Source: Chitinophagaceae bacterium (GTDB taxonomy: Bacteria > Bacteroidota > Bacteroidia > Chitinophagales > UBA10324). Taken from it: a DNA stretch of 64,000 bases. Positions 18,890-28,788 of the stretch are shown piece after piece; the stretch's first letter is position 1, and every line of letters begins with the position of its first letter. The position numbers and the translations under genes were made by a program. The notes under the pieces are model-generated. The model worked only from the letters and a program-made list of their open reading frames with translations. It did no database searches and was not told the DNA's origin. Location of the stretch: NCBI GenBank assembly GCA_016717285.1, contig JADKFU010000005.1, positions 1,906,501 through 1,970,500 of the forward strand, given 5' to 3'.

Positions 18890-18905
18890 ATTTTACACAT
18901 TGCAT

Positions 18906-19676
18906 TCACTTCATGATTATTTGAAAATGGCCCATCCTTCCCTGCAGGCAACCGGGAATAAGAAGTGAATTATCGATGTACAAAACTTCGAGGCTGTGTA
19001 GTGTGCACAATGATTCAGGAACTAATACCATGGGTCCGCAACCTGCAAGATCCAATTCATTAAGGATGGTTAAATTTCCTATTGAAGCAGGTAAATCTTC
19101 AAGCGCGTTTTTACCAACATATAAAAACCGGAGGTTTATCACATTTCCAATTTCAACGGGCAGTGAACCAAGCCGGTTTTCATTCAGATAGAGAAATTCA
19201 AGATTGGTAAGCCTGCCGATGGAAGGTGGAAGTGATTGAAGAAAATTATGGGTGAGTTTTAGTTCTCGCAGATTATTGAGTGCTCCAATTTCTACGGGAA
19301 GAAATTCGAGCTGATTGTATTCAAGAGATAACCGTGTTAGTTTTTTCAGTTCCCCTATTTCAGGCGGAAGCTTTTGAAGCCTGCTGCTGGTTACAGCCAG
19401 ATATTCCAACTCCTTTAATTGTCCGATTTCCGGGGGCAGAGAATCAATATGTACCCGAAGCAAAATGAGTTGCTTTAAATTTTTTAACCGGCCAATTTCA
19501 GCCGGAAGAGAACCAAGATTTTTGTTTGAAATCTTTAAACGCTGAACAGCAGCCGGATTATCGAGCGCTTTATCAAGGCTGGTATATGTTTTAAAGGTAG
19601 AGCAACTGCAGCATTGGCAAAAGAAAATGCCAAGCAGTAAGTATGCGTTAAAATACCTGGTTACCTGTGAATGCAT
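18906..19676 (-). CDS. Leucine-rich-repeat lipoprotein
   Basis: This is a 256-residue exported protein. The N-terminus is hydrophobic with several cysteines (LLLGIFFCQCCSCS), suggesting a lipoprotein signal. Residues 45-235 consist of about eight 23-residue LRRs with the pattern LxxLPxEIGxLxNLxxLxL, of the plant intracellular/Ras-group type. These repeats form a curved scaffold for protein binding. The C-terminus is capped by a non-repeat stretch ending GRMGHFQIIMK. No enzymatic domain is attached. It lies tail to tail with rnz and about 63 bp from the carotenoid protein gene that precedes it on the minus strand. Function is unknown; surface protein interaction is the usual guess. Confidence 0.8.
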   Translation of the reverse strand: MHSQVTRYFNAYLLLGIFFCQCCSCSTFKTYTSLDKALDNPAAVQRLKISNKNLGSLPAEIGRLKNLKQLILLRVHIDSLPPEIGQLKELEYLAVTSSRLQKLPPEIGELKKLTRLSLEYNQLEFLPVEIGALNNLRELKLTHNFLQSLPPSIGRLTNLEFLYLNENRLGSLPVEIGNVINLRFLYVGKNALEDLPASIGNLTILNELDLAGCGPMVLVPESLCTLHSLEVLYIDNSLLIPGCLQGRMGHFQIIMK

Positions 19677-19739
19677 CTGCCAAATTTGAAACTTTTATTG
19701 CAATCAATATCATGAAAACGAAAACAGTATATTATATGC

Positions 19740-20378
19740 TTACCAGATATTGAGTGCAGCGAAAAAAAGGATGTTTAGCATCAGCAATGGAATGGCGATT
19801 TGATTTTCTTCAACTGGTTTCATCCGGTTAAAAAAAAGCTGCATGAAAAAGGAAATGTAAAACCATGCCGCGAAATTCTGAACAGGAACTACTCCTGCTT
19901 CCCAATTCCAGCAATCATATTTTATTGCAACTGGTTCAATCAGATAATCGAGAGCTGTCATTAAAGCCGCCGCCGTGAGTTCTATCCAAGGTCTGCCAAT
20001 CCCAATTTTCTTAACTGCAACATGCGTGATATAAACCAACACCAACCAATTCAATCCAACCATCAATGGTGTATTATTGATTTTCCAACCAAGCGAATTG
20101 CCAAATGCGAACTTTCCAAAAATGATTCCTGTACGGACACCTATCCATTCAATTAGAAATCCAGCCAGCACAATAGTAAGAAGTGAAAAAACGGCTTTGT
20201 TATTCCAGTACCGGTGAAAAGTGAGCAAAGTTCCAATGGAAACCAGGATACTAATAGGGATCAATTGCTCAAACAAATGTGTGGTCACCGGAATTGTCAA
20301 TCCTGCGAAACTCGCTATGAATACTATAGCAAGAAGTATGATGCCGGCGATTAACTTTTTATTTTTCTTCCCTTCCAT
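19740..20378 (-). CDS. Carotenoid biosynthesis protein, CruF-like (DUF422)
   Basis: This is a 212-residue membrane protein with about seven hydrophobic helices. I prefer the ATG at 20378 (MEGKKNKK) over a TTG at 20390. Family motifs are GLNWLVLVY in the middle and the acidic-aromatic DYLIEPVAIKYDCWNWE loop, which belongs to the CruF/DUF422 group. CruF enzymes hydrate the 1',2' double bond of gamma-carotene or related compounds to give the tertiary hydroxyl of myxol or saproxanthin-type carotenoids. No other carotenoid gene (crtB, crtI, crtY) is in this window, so the pathway role rests on the family. Membrane-bound. Confidence 0.75.
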   Translation of the reverse strand: MEGKKNKKLIAGIILLAIVFIASFAGLTIPVTTHLFEQLIPISILVSIGTLLTFHRYWNNKAVFSLLTIVLAGFLIEWIGVRTGIIFGKFAFGNSLGWKINNTPLMVGLNWLVLVYITHVAVKKIGIGRPWIELTAAALMTALDYLIEPVAIKYDCWNWEAGVVPVQNFAAWFYISFFMQLFFNRMKPVEENQIAIPLLMLNILFFAALNIW

Positions 20379-20537
20379 CTGGTTATTCAAAAAAACTGAT
20401 TACAGAATGGTGGCAATATAAAGCATTACTATTTGTTGCGACACATTGTCCCAATACATGCTACCATGGATAAGTATTTTGTATGCCAGGCAATGTCAAT
20501 AAAAACATCGACCTGTACATGTAAAACATTTATACAT

Positions 20538-20545
20538 TAAATTTG
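20538..20545 (+). promoter_or_regulatory. Possible -7 promoter element for the DUF922 gene
   Basis: TAAATTTG is an exact TAnnTTTG match but ends only 5 bp before the ATG at 20551. If real, the transcript would be leaderless or nearly so; chance is a fair alternative. Confidence 0.3.
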
Positions 20546-20550
20546 GCCGC

Positions 20551-21093
20551 ATGAACCTACTCTTATTAATTGTGTCACTTTCGTGGACAACATTTGTCGC
20601 GATTCCTTCTGATGCAGAAAATGAAATCAGATGGAATGACCGGAGCAAAATTGCGTATGATGACTTTAAAGGTGCAGTGCCTGAGAACTCACCCTGGGCT
20701 GCCCTTACCGCCAGCTATATTTATTTTACCTATAGCACCACCAATGGTAAAATAAGCACTGTTAAGGTTTATGCCGCATTCAAAAAGAATGAATCATGGA
20801 TGAAGACTAATCGTGAAGATGTTTTGGGACATGAGCAACTGCATTTTGCAATCGCTGAATATTATACAAGAAAGTTATATGCTGATGCACAACTGCTAAA
20901 GGAAAAACCCGGAGATGTTTCTGTTGCCGCAAACAAACTTTTTAAATCCATAAATGAGGCTTGCGACCAATTACAACAAACATACGACAGCGAAACCGAG
21001 CATGGTGTAAAAACGGAGGAACAGGCAAGGTGGAAAAAGAAAGTAGAAAGTATGTTGGAAGAATATCAAGCCTATCCGGTAATTACTGATTAA
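20551..21093 (+). CDS. DUF922 secreted protein, candidate zinc protease
   Basis: This is a 180-residue exported protein. A short signal-like N-terminus (MNLLLLIVSLSWTTFVA) is followed by the DUF922 domain. IRWNDRSKIAYDDFKG opens it, and LGHEQLHFAIAEYYTRKL contains an HExxH motif (His94, Glu95, His98), which suggests a zinc metallopeptidase. The C-terminal third is helical and charged (EEQARWKKKVESMLEEY). Family members are annotated as predicted secreted Zn-dependent proteases; I know of no firmly established substrate. The gene is alone on the plus strand between two minus-strand genes. Confidence 0.75.
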   Translation: MNLLLLIVSLSWTTFVAIPSDAENEIRWNDRSKIAYDDFKGAVPENSPWAALTASYIYFTYSTTNGKISTVKVYAAFKKNESWMKTNREDVLGHEQLHFAIAEYYTRKLYADAQLLKEKPGDVSVAANKLFKSINEACDQLQQTYDSETEHGVKTEEQARWKKKVESMLEEYQAYPVITD

Positions 21094-21247
21094 GCCTTGC
21101 AAGTTTCTGCCAACAAACATCAATGAATGTTTGCTGCTTGCTCCATAAATTAAAATTGGACTGCCTGTTAAATTTATCAATACCTTTTTTCAGTCTTTCT
21201 ATTCAATGCTCTTTGAGCAAAAAAGTAAGGTTTGCAATGAGGCGGGA

Positions 21248-22027
21248 TTATTTGAATTCTATCTGCACAATATCTCCTACATTCAGATTTAATAACCCCA
21301 TGGCATTTCCCTTATTGATCGCAATCTCCAGATAACCACTGGAATTAAAAAGGCAGATCTTTTCACTTTCCAGAACATGAAAGTAATTATCATGAATGAT
21401 ATCGATGTCATCATATCTTTTAAAATAGAGTACATACTTTCTGTTCTGTTGAATGCTTTCAAATTCAGCTTTGCGGATATTTACCACTGCATTTTCAAAA
21501 CGGTCGAAATAGATAATCGAAGCACGGATATAATCAGTTGAAATAATGGGTCGTCCCATAGTTGATTGACGGAAAAAAGCAACCTTCACTCCAATGTCAT
21601 TGGGTTTTCCGCCTTCAGAAAGATGTTTCACTGCTCTTACATACAGATCCATCATTGGTAAAGTGCCGGTACTTTCTTCTTTACGTGGTTGCAACTGAAA
21701 AATTTCCTTCGGCATTTCTCCATCCCAAAGCAATCCGAAAATGCCATTGTCCGGACCAATAAAAATATGCTGCTCTTTCATCACTACCAGATGGCTGATT
21801 CCTTCTTCGCTATTCATGTTAACGCCGATCAGGTGGTATGTTCCATCAGGAAAATGATGGTAACTGTTTTTGAGCACAAAAGACCCGTGCATGATGTCGA
21901 ACGGCGTAATATCATGAGAGATATCCACAATAGTTGCACTCTTTATGGCCTTCAGTAATTCACCTTTCACTGCTGCCGCATAGTGATCGCGGGTGCCAAA
22001 GTCCGTAGTGAGTGTAATGAGGGGCAT
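21248..22027 (-). CDS. SAM hydroxide adenosyltransferase family protein (DUF62, chlorinase/fluorinase superfamily)
   Basis: This is a 259-residue protein of the fluorinase/chlorinase fold. The N-terminus ITLTTDFGTRDHYAAAVKG matches the SAM-binding Asp loop, and DISHDITPFDIMHG and FIGPDNGIFG are family landmarks. Most bacterial members use water rather than halide and split SAM to adenosine and methionine. The local sequence gives no sign of the fluorinase-specific insert, so halogenation is unlikely. The C-terminal domain ends NAMGLLNLNVGDIVQIEF. It is divergent from phoH across 350 bp. Cytoplasmic, ATG start at 22027. Confidence 0.88.
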   Translation of the reverse strand: MPLITLTTDFGTRDHYAAAVKGELLKAIKSATIVDISHDITPFDIMHGSFVLKNSYHHFPDGTYHLIGVNMNSEEGISHLVVMKEQHIFIGPDNGIFGLLWDGEMPKEIFQLQPRKEESTGTLPMMDLYVRAVKHLSEGGKPNDIGVKVAFFRQSTMGRPIISTDYIRASIIYFDRFENAVVNIRKAEFESIQQNRKYVLYFKRYDDIDIIHDNYFHVLESEKICLFNSSGYLEIAINKGNAMGLLNLNVGDIVQIEFK

Positions 22028-22377
22028 GTAAAAATGTTACTGACTCTTTAATTAAGAAAATCACTACTGCACTCTTTTGCAAGTGCTGTTGATGGTTGCA
22101 AAACAGGAAAAATCATTGGTGTTGAAAATAAAAGTTTTGCAAAGAAACAGTTTAAAATTTATGATGAAGAATATCCACATCATGGTTTAGAACGGAAGGA
22201 AAAATAAAGATTCAATCTGAGGTTTCCGGATGCTGCTTAAATCCTACAATGAGTTCACTTACTTTTTCAACATGACTTAATCAAAAACAATACAGTGAAC
22301 TAATTAAGGCGTGAATTACGTTTACGGGCTGACTTCAACTTTTCATTAACTTTACAAAACAAAAAGAAATACTTCCA
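22028..22377. other. Divergent intergenic region between the DUF62 gene and phoH
   Basis: This is 350 bp, AT-rich, with no convincing gene, repeat or hairpin. A near-match to the -7 element (TAACTTTA, 22347-22354) lies 23 bp before phoH. Confidence 0.5.
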
Positions 22378-23376
22378 TTGACAGAACTAATTATTCACCT
22401 GGACTCCATTGAACCTATTGATTTGCTCGGTATCAATAATTCGCGATTACAGATTCTAAAAAATGCTTTTCCCAGGGTTAAGTTTACTTCCCGTGGCAAT
22501 AAGATTAAGATTGAAGGCAACACACAGGACCTGGAATTGCTCGAAGACAAGATCAACAGTCTAGTGCATTTCATAGAGAAATATGGACGGCTTACAGACA
22601 AAGCTGCGGAAGATCTGTTGGACGACATCGATCCATTTGACCTTAATATGCCAAAGCCCAATGATGATGGATTGGTCTATGGACCTAACGGAATTGTTGT
22701 GAAAGCAAGGACTCCCAATCAGAAAAAAATGGTTGAATTGTCGGAACACAATGATATTATTTTTGCCATTGGTCCGGCCGGAACCGGCAAAACATATACT
22801 GCCGTAGCGCTTGCGGTAAGGGCATTAAAAAACAAAGAAATCAGAAAAATTATACTTACACGACCTGCTGTGGAAGCAGGTGAAAATCTTGGATACCTTC
22901 CAGGCGATCTGAAAGAAAAAATTGATCCATATCTCCGACCCTTGTATGATGCTTTGGATGATATGATTCCGCTTGACAAGCTCAATTATTATATGACTAA
23001 CCGCGTGATTGAAGTTGCGCCTCTTGCTTTCATGCGTGGCCGCACATTGGATCATGCCTATATTATTCTTGATGAAGCACAAAACACTACTGATTCGCAG
23101 TTGAAAATGTTTCTCACCCGGATCGGATCATCAGCCAAATGCATTGTAACGGGCGATATAACACAAATAGATTTACCTAAGTCGCAACGCAGCGGACTCT
23201 TTCGTGCTTTGGATATTCTTTCTGATATCAAGGGTATTGGTACCGTTAAACTCACCGAACAGGATGTGGTTCGTCATCCATTGGTTAAGAAAATAATTAC
23301 GGCCTATGAAAATTCTGATCCGAAAGAAGATCGGTTACCTCCGCCACAATTTTCTCCTGATCCACCTTTGAATTAG
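22378..23376 (+). CDS. phoH: PhoH family ATPase
   Basis: This is a 332-residue PhoH/YbeZ-type protein. An N-terminal KH-like RNA-binding region (residues 1-75) precedes the ATPase. Walker A is GPAGTGKT at 132-139, Walker B is YIILDEAQN near 223, and VTGDITQIDLP and a terminal VRHPLVKKII motif follow. YbeZ-type PhoH proteins work with the endoribonuclease YbeY in rRNA metabolism. The start is a TTG at 22378; no ATG is available before the conserved N-terminus. It stands alone; ybeY is not adjacent. Confidence 0.92.
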   Translation: MTELIIHLDSIEPIDLLGINNSRLQILKNAFPRVKFTSRGNKIKIEGNTQDLELLEDKINSLVHFIEKYGRLTDKAAEDLLDDIDPFDLNMPKPNDDGLVYGPNGIVVKARTPNQKKMVELSEHNDIIFAIGPAGTGKTYTAVALAVRALKNKEIRKIILTRPAVEAGENLGYLPGDLKEKIDPYLRPLYDALDDMIPLDKLNYYMTNRVIEVAPLAFMRGRTLDHAYIILDEAQNTTDSQLKMFLTRIGSSAKCIVTGDITQIDLPKSQRSGLFRALDILSDIKGIGTVKLTEQDVVRHPLVKKIITAYENSDPKEDRLPPPQFSPDPPLN

Positions 23377-23761
23377 CCGTATTGGAATTATTCAGTTTGC
23401 CCGATTCGGACTTTTAAAATGAAAAATTGCGGACTTTTGAGCGAATCTTTTTCATTTAGGGATGAATTATCTCCAGTAAACAGAAATCAAACCTGGCGAT
23501 CTGTCTAATCCTTTCAGACCATGACCCTAAAATGTGAGGATTTTTCATTCAAAATGTAATGGGACAGTTTGCATTTCACTATGCTATCAGTACTTAATAA
23601 TTCCAACTCTTCATTTTATTTAGCACGGTACGAATAGCATATCCGTTTTTTGTTTAATTTTCGTTTGTTACATAATTTTTTTTAAGAATGTTACAGTATG
23701 TTGCATTTCAGTTAGGGCTTTAGATTTTTTTGGAAAAAGAAGAGATAACAAACACCCGCTT
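23377..23761. other. Intergenic region upstream of the CUB-domain gene
   Basis: This is 385 bp, AT-rich, with no gene, tRNA or clear hairpin. A 7-of-8 promoter-like stretch (TAGATTTT) lies near 23721. Confidence 0.5.
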
Positions 23762-26041
23762 TTGAACAAACATTTACAGCAATACATTTTTTTTAGCATC
23801 CTAGTGTTCGGAACTATATTTCCGGCCATTAGCCATGGACAAACATATAACATGGCGACAGGAACAGTTACAACCTGCTCAGGCACTTTTTATGATAATG
23901 GTGGTTCTGCGGCCGTTTACCCGAGCAACACTAACATTATTGAAACATTTACAAGCAGCACAGGAACTTGCCTTATTTTCACTTTTTCAACATTTCTTAC
24001 GCAAACAGGGAATGACATACTTACCATTTATGACGGACCTTCCACTTCCTCCACAGTAATCGGAAATTACTCTGGTAATATATCGCCGGGAACCATCATC
24101 GCCAGCACATCATCCATCACTTTTAAGTTTGTCTCAAACGCCACGGGAAATAAAGCAGGCTGGGCGGCTACGATCAGTTGCGGAAGTTGCGGAACGCTTT
24201 ATGTATTAAATAACAATTCAACTATCAACACCTGTGATGGTTTATTTTACGATAGTGGTGGCGTAGGAGGAACTTATGGAAACCTTGAAAACTTCACGCA
24301 AACGTATTGTTCAAATTCATCCAATTGCATACAGTTTACATTTTATTCGATGAATTTATCTGCGGGAGATACTTTGAGGATTTACGATGGCGCTTCAGTT
24401 GCTGCAACACTTATCGGTAAATATTCAGGCACCGTCTTACCTCCAACTTTACTTTCACTCAGTGGTTGCCTTACCTTCAATATTAAAACCGACGCAAGTG
24501 GTAACAGTGCAGGCTGGACAGCGGCTATTTCCTGCACCTCGTGTCCTTCCCTGCCCGGTAGTCCGGCTAACTACACACAGCCAATCGTTGGTCTCGGTGG
24601 TTCTTATCTTGGCGGACCTATGGTGGCTACATGTGGCGGAACTTATACAGATAACGGAGGTACGGCCGGCAATTATGCAAATGGTGTAACCCTTCAGGTT
24701 TATAAAACATTTTGTCCGGCTTCCATCAACACCTGCCTTCGGGCCAACTTCTTTTCTGTTGATTTAAAAAATGGTGACAAACTTGAAATCATGAATGGAC
24801 CTACGATGGAGAGTACTGCCTTCAGCACCGGATCACCGCTTGTTAATACGAATTGTTCAACTTATGAAGCCTGCATGGCACTCGGATACGGACCTTATCT
24901 TTCAAGTGATCAAAGCGGGTGTATCTCCTTCATTTTCAACTCGAACGCTTCAGCCAACGGTGCTGGCTGGGTAGCTACTTTTGATTGCATTCCGTGTGCA
25001 AGCGGACCCAATGGCACCGACAATAATGATTGTGATCTGATAACTCCGATTTGCACCAATACGGGCTTTAGTGATGCAAGCACAGGACCCGGAGTAGCTG
25101 CCGATGTATCGGATGACTGCCTAATTACCGAGACGTATTCCAATTGGTATACTTTCACAATTTCTGCAAGCGGTACGTTGGGAATGACCATTGATCCGCT
25201 TTCAACAGGCAATACTGTTCCGGATGATTATGACTGGGCTTTATATGGTCCCAATGTTTCGTGTGGCAGCCTGGGAGAACCGATACGTTGTTCAACAGCG
25301 ACTACTCAAAATCAGACGAATAATACAGGTAGTATGGGCAATACCGGCATTGGAACAGCAAGCAATAATCTTTATCCCGGATATTCATGCGCTTCTACAA
25401 ATGATTTCAATGAGACCTCCTGTGGTAATGGTTGGGTAAATGACCTTGCTGTAACCACAGGGCAGATCTATTATTTGTGCGTGAGCAAATGGTCTGCAGG
25501 TGGAAGCGGTTTTAATCTTAATTGGACATTAACCGGTGGAGCCGGCATTGACTGCACGATATTACCTATTGAACTGACTTCATTTGAATGCCATCCACAA
25601 GGAAATGTAATCACGATTGACTGGACTACTGCCAGTGAATTAAACAATGATCATTTTCTGTTGGAAAAATCATATGATGGCGAGCATTATGAAACGCTTG
25701 CAACTGTTCCGGGAAAAGCATTCAGCAGTTTGCCAAGCAATTATTTTATGTTAGACAATCATCCATATCCGGGAAACAATTACTACCGTTTATCTCAAAC
25801 CGACAAAAACGGACATGCTCAACAATTAAAAACAACGGTTTGTGATGTAACCATTTCTGACGAACAGGTACTTATGCAAGTCATGAATCTTTCCGGACAT
25901 GTTTTGTATGCTGCGAACCTAAAAAACTCAGAGGTAGAAAATATTTTACATGACCTGTCACTACCAGCCGGCATGTACATCACTGCGATTATCTATAAAA
26001 ACGGAATGGCAACAATATCCAAGTTTTTAAAAACAGAATGA
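23762..26041 (+). CDS. Secreted multi-CUB-domain protein with T9SS-type C-terminal tail
   Basis: This is a 759-residue exported protein. The apparent start is a TTG at 23762 leading straight into a signal peptide that ends ISHGQ. Three CUB-like beta-sandwich domains follow (about 34-140, 146-260 and 285-410), each with a TC/YDNGG opening and a GDxLxIYDG core (DILTIYDGP, DTLRIYDGA). Then comes a Cys-rich domain with DYDWALYGP, typical of Bacteroidota surface proteins. The LPIELTSFECHP segment and a final short sorting-like domain ending SLPAGMYITAIIYKNG complete it. The tail lacks a clear PNP start, so T9SS export is likely rather than certain. Role: adhesion or binding at the cell surface is inferred. 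Confidence 0.8.
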   Translation: MNKHLQQYIFFSILVFGTIFPAISHGQTYNMATGTVTTCSGTFYDNGGSAAVYPSNTNIIETFTSSTGTCLIFTFSTFLTQTGNDILTIYDGPSTSSTVIGNYSGNISPGTIIASTSSITFKFVSNATGNKAGWAATISCGSCGTLYVLNNNSTINTCDGLFYDSGGVGGTYGNLENFTQTYCSNSSNCIQFTFYSMNLSAGDTLRIYDGASVAATLIGKYSGTVLPPTLLSLSGCLTFNIKTDASGNSAGWTAAISCTSCPSLPGSPANYTQPIVGLGGSYLGGPMVATCGGTYTDNGGTAGNYANGVTLQVYKTFCPASINTCLRANFFSVDLKNGDKLEIMNGPTMESTAFSTGSPLVNTNCSTYEACMALGYGPYLSSDQSGCISFIFNSNASANGAGWVATFDCIPCASGPNGTDNNDCDLITPICTNTGFSDASTGPGVAADVSDDCLITETYSNWYTFTISASGTLGMTIDPLSTGNTVPDDYDWALYGPNVSCGSLGEPIRCSTATTQNQTNNTGSMGNTGIGTASNNLYPGYSCASTNDFNETSCGNGWVNDLAVTTGQIYYLCVSKWSAGGSGFNLNWTLTGGAGIDCTILPIELTSFECHPQGNVITIDWTTASELNNDHFLLEKSYDGEHYETLATVPGKAFSSLPSNYFMLDNHPYPGNNYYRLSQTDKNGHAQQLKTTVCDVTISDEQVLMQVMNLSGHVLYAANLKNSEVENILHDLSLPAGMYITAIIYKNGMATISKFLKTE

Positions 26042-26231
26042 ATATCAGCCACACTAATTTTTTTATCGTGAGTTGATCAGATTTAATTTCCATGAAACAT
26101 GCAATAGAATGGAGCCAATGCGCCACATCCTGACCGGATGAAATAAATAATGTACGAAATCAATAATTGCTGAACAAATTCAAGAGCTATTCACAACGAC
26201 TGAATAATGCATCCGCAACAGCATTAACTTA

Positions 26232-26267
26232 AATAAAAAACCTCCGGATCGAAAAACAATCCGGAGG
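26232..26267 (-). terminator. Rho-independent terminator after the CRTAC1 gene
   Basis: A 9-bp perfect stem CCTCCGGAT/ATCCGGAGG (26241-26249 and 26259-26267) is followed on the minus strand by a T-rich run (the A-tract 26232-26240). It may also serve the convergent CUB gene. Confidence 0.75.
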
Positions 26268-26287
26268 CCCTTTGCAATTACTAACAA

Positions 26288-28576
26288 CTACATATTCATC
26301 ATGTGATGGTGATTCATGGTCGAATCACCTGTTGCCATTCTGCGCTCCATTGTTTTGAATTCAAATGGCTTGATATCCCAAATCGTTAATTCTTTATCTC
26401 CTTCTTTTGCTTTGTAAACTTTATTTACAGCCACATTGGTATAAATATCTTTTTGACCAGTTGCCGGCCAGGTAACTTCAATTTCATCAATGATAGCCGC
26501 CTTGCCTACACCGGCTTGAAGCCGTATTGGGTTACCTCCGAAACTGGCGCCTTTACTGATAGCCAGGTAGGTTGAACGTTTCACTCCATTTTCAGTAAAT
26601 GTAAGTTTGACGCGCGTGCCTACAGCAGCTCTGTTGCTCTTCACCCCTTCGAATTTGATATTCACCCAATTATTGCTAAATCCCGGATTTTCATAGAGTG
26701 CATTTTCATAAACATCTCCATAATAAAATCCACCAAAGTCTGCGTAAACATCCTGGTCGCCATCCATATCAAAATCACAGAAGGCAATCGCATGTCCTTT
26801 CTGTAACTGACCAAAGCCACCTGAAATCGTGCAATCTTCGAAGTATTGTCCTTCATGATTGTGAAACATTCTGTTTGGGAAAATAGCCTTGTAATCTGGT
26901 GCACCTATACCCAGATAAAAATCCAGCCAGCCATCATTGTCAAGGTCGCCGTAGTTGCAACCCATGGTAAATGTTTCGTACTGAATATGCGCTTGCCGGG
27001 CGATATTGGTGAATGTGCCGTTTTTATTGTTCAAATACAAACATGGAAATAAAGTCGAATCCATTGGTAATCCCATAAATTCACGGCAACTGTTAATCGT
27101 ATAACCGGGCTGATAAGCTGATACATACAAGTCCTGATAACCATCATTGTTATAATCAAACCACCAACAAGGAAAATTAGAAGGTGTACCTGAACAACCT
27201 GCTTCCTTGGTAACATCGGTAAAATGAACCTTCCCATCTTTCAACCCATCATTTCGGTATAAGCGTGCAGGTTTCTGGAAACTGGAAGCGTACAGATCCG
27301 GAAATCCGTCGTTATTATAATCTCCCCATGATGCGCCTTTGATGTAAAGTTTGAAATCAACACCTGCTTCGTGTGAGATATCTGTAAACGTTTCATCTCC
27401 ATTGTTCAGGTAAAGATTGCTTTGATAACCCATTTCATGTCCAAGAAACAAATCAAGATCCCCGTCTTTGTCAATGTCAGCCCATTCAGCCGATTGCGTT
27501 GGATTGTAATTCATAAGTCCGGCTTTAATGGTAACGTCACTGAAAGTGCCATCGCCATTGTTACGCATTAATGAAGGAGGCAAATGACCAGCTTCATATT
27601 TCCAGCCGCCACGCGGAATAAAGAAATCCATATTGCCGTCGTTGTTATAATCCATATGCACCACATTCAATCCTTCCATCTCTCCTTTCAGCTTAGCACG
27701 TTCCGTATAATCAGTAAATGTTCCATCACCGTTATTGTGGTAATACTTAACATTATCATCAAGAATTGCGCTCGAGCTAATGATGTCAATGTATCCGTCG
27801 TTGTCAAAATCTTCCGCACAAACGCCACCGGCCCAACCGGTGTTTTCAATACCGAGGTCCATTGCGACTTCATTGAACCGAGGGCAATCCCATTCGTTTT
27901 TATAGAGTGATTTATCCAGAATCAATTTCTGAGGAACTTCAGGAGGAATAGATCCATTGGCCTGGCAGGCAATATTTAACAACCATACTGAAAGATAATC
28001 CTTGGGTTTCTTTTCTACAATTTTCAGATATCTCCTGATAGCTTCTTCTACCGGCTTTTTCATGGTGTGAATACCTCCACCTTCAATCGGAAAAGCGCAG
28101 GAAGCATCATTGCGATTTTCAATACAATTTTGCTGTTCGCCAAGACGCAGGTAAGCAATCGCCAGAAAACTTTCAAGCGAATCAAGCTTCGACCAACCTT
28201 TCTCATTTGGTTTGGCTTTAACAGGATCACTCATGTAAGCAGCATCATTTTCAAGTGCCAGCAGGTAATCGATGCCTTTTTGGGTAGTACCATTGAAAAT
28301 ATGCTGCAAGCCCAAATTGAACTGAAGCTGTTGGTTAGAAGGATCTTTCTCAAGTCTTTTTTCAAGAATGGGAATCATTTCATTATTTCTGCCATAAAGT
28401 GTGAATGGATCAGATTCCTTCACAATTTCCTGGTAGATTTCCGGCATCGTAGTGCTTTCAATCTTCAGGTTAGCATAAGCTGATTTTGCTTTGGTTTTCA
28501 TCTTAAAAAACACAAAGCTTCCCAACAGTACAACAGTGACTGCTGAAACAAGAAAGAGTATTCTACCCTTTTTCAT
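26288..28576 (-). CDS. CRTAC1-type protein with FG-GAP/VCBS repeats and ASPIC/UnbV domain
   Basis: This is a 762-residue membrane-anchored or exported protein. It has one N-terminal hydrophobic segment (residues 5-24) and a TPR-like helical region (about 60-200). A beta-propeller follows, built from about seven Ca-binding loops of the type DxDxDGxxD (for example DFDNDGYIDI, DYNNDGNMDF, DIDKDGDLDL, DLDNDGWLDF). A C-terminal ASPIC/UnbV domain contains GTRVKLTF and LQAGVGKAAIIDEIEVTWP. The C-terminus is rich in Met and His (NHHHMMNM), which could bind metal. Function of the family in Bacteroidota is unsettled; carbohydrate or extracellular-matrix binding is a common guess. It has its own promoter-like element and terminator, so it is monocistronic. 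Confidence 0.83.
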   Translation of the reverse strand: MKKGRILFLVSAVTVVLLGSFVFFKMKTKAKSAYANLKIESTTMPEIYQEIVKESDPFTLYGRNNEMIPILEKRLEKDPSNQQLQFNLGLQHIFNGTTQKGIDYLLALENDAAYMSDPVKAKPNEKGWSKLDSLESFLAIAYLRLGEQQNCIENRNDASCAFPIEGGGIHTMKKPVEEAIRRYLKIVEKKPKDYLSVWLLNIACQANGSIPPEVPQKLILDKSLYKNEWDCPRFNEVAMDLGIENTGWAGGVCAEDFDNDGYIDIISSSAILDDNVKYYHNNGDGTFTDYTERAKLKGEMEGLNVVHMDYNNDGNMDFFIPRGGWKYEAGHLPPSLMRNNGDGTFSDVTIKAGLMNYNPTQSAEWADIDKDGDLDLFLGHEMGYQSNLYLNNGDETFTDISHEAGVDFKLYIKGASWGDYNNDGFPDLYASSFQKPARLYRNDGLKDGKVHFTDVTKEAGCSGTPSNFPCWWFDYNNDGYQDLYVSAYQPGYTINSCREFMGLPMDSTLFPCLYLNNKNGTFTNIARQAHIQYETFTMGCNYGDLDNDGWLDFYLGIGAPDYKAIFPNRMFHNHEGQYFEDCTISGGFGQLQKGHAIAFCDFDMDGDQDVYADFGGFYYGDVYENALYENPGFSNNWVNIKFEGVKSNRAAVGTRVKLTFTENGVKRSTYLAISKGASFGGNPIRLQAGVGKAAIIDEIEVTWPATGQKDIYTNVAVNKVYKAKEGDKELTIWDIKPFEFKTMERRMATGDSTMNHHHMMNM

Positions 28577-28610
28577 GGACGTTTGGTTGAGTGAATAAAA
28601 TTTAAGCGGG

Positions 28611-28618
28611 CAAATATA
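28611..28618 (-). promoter_or_regulatory. Predicted -7 promoter element for the CRTAC1 gene
   Basis: The minus strand reads TATATTTG, an exact TAnnTTTG match, 34 bp before the ATG at 28576. Confidence 0.5.
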
Positions 28619-28788
28619 ACTGTGGTTTCCGAGTCTTACATTAAGCGCCTTTCAATAATGCTTAATGGTTATTAAATGTTTGTTAAGGAAATGATAACGT
28701 GCGGAATAGAGCTATATGGCTAAATGGTTATTGTTACCATCCCGGTCTTCACAAACAATGGCATTCGTGCCACCGTTTAATCATATGG

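Noticed and set aside
21248..22027. Fluorinase or chlorinase activity for the DUF62 protein
   Set aside because: The protein has the usual bacterial hydroxide adenosyltransferase layout and no halogen-specific insert or halogen-metabolism genes nearby.
28619..28788. Possible tRNA or small RNA between the CRTAC1 gene and gmhB
   Set aside because: Only a 5-bp hairpin (ATGGT/ACCAT) is present; no cloverleaf or T-loop sequence was found.
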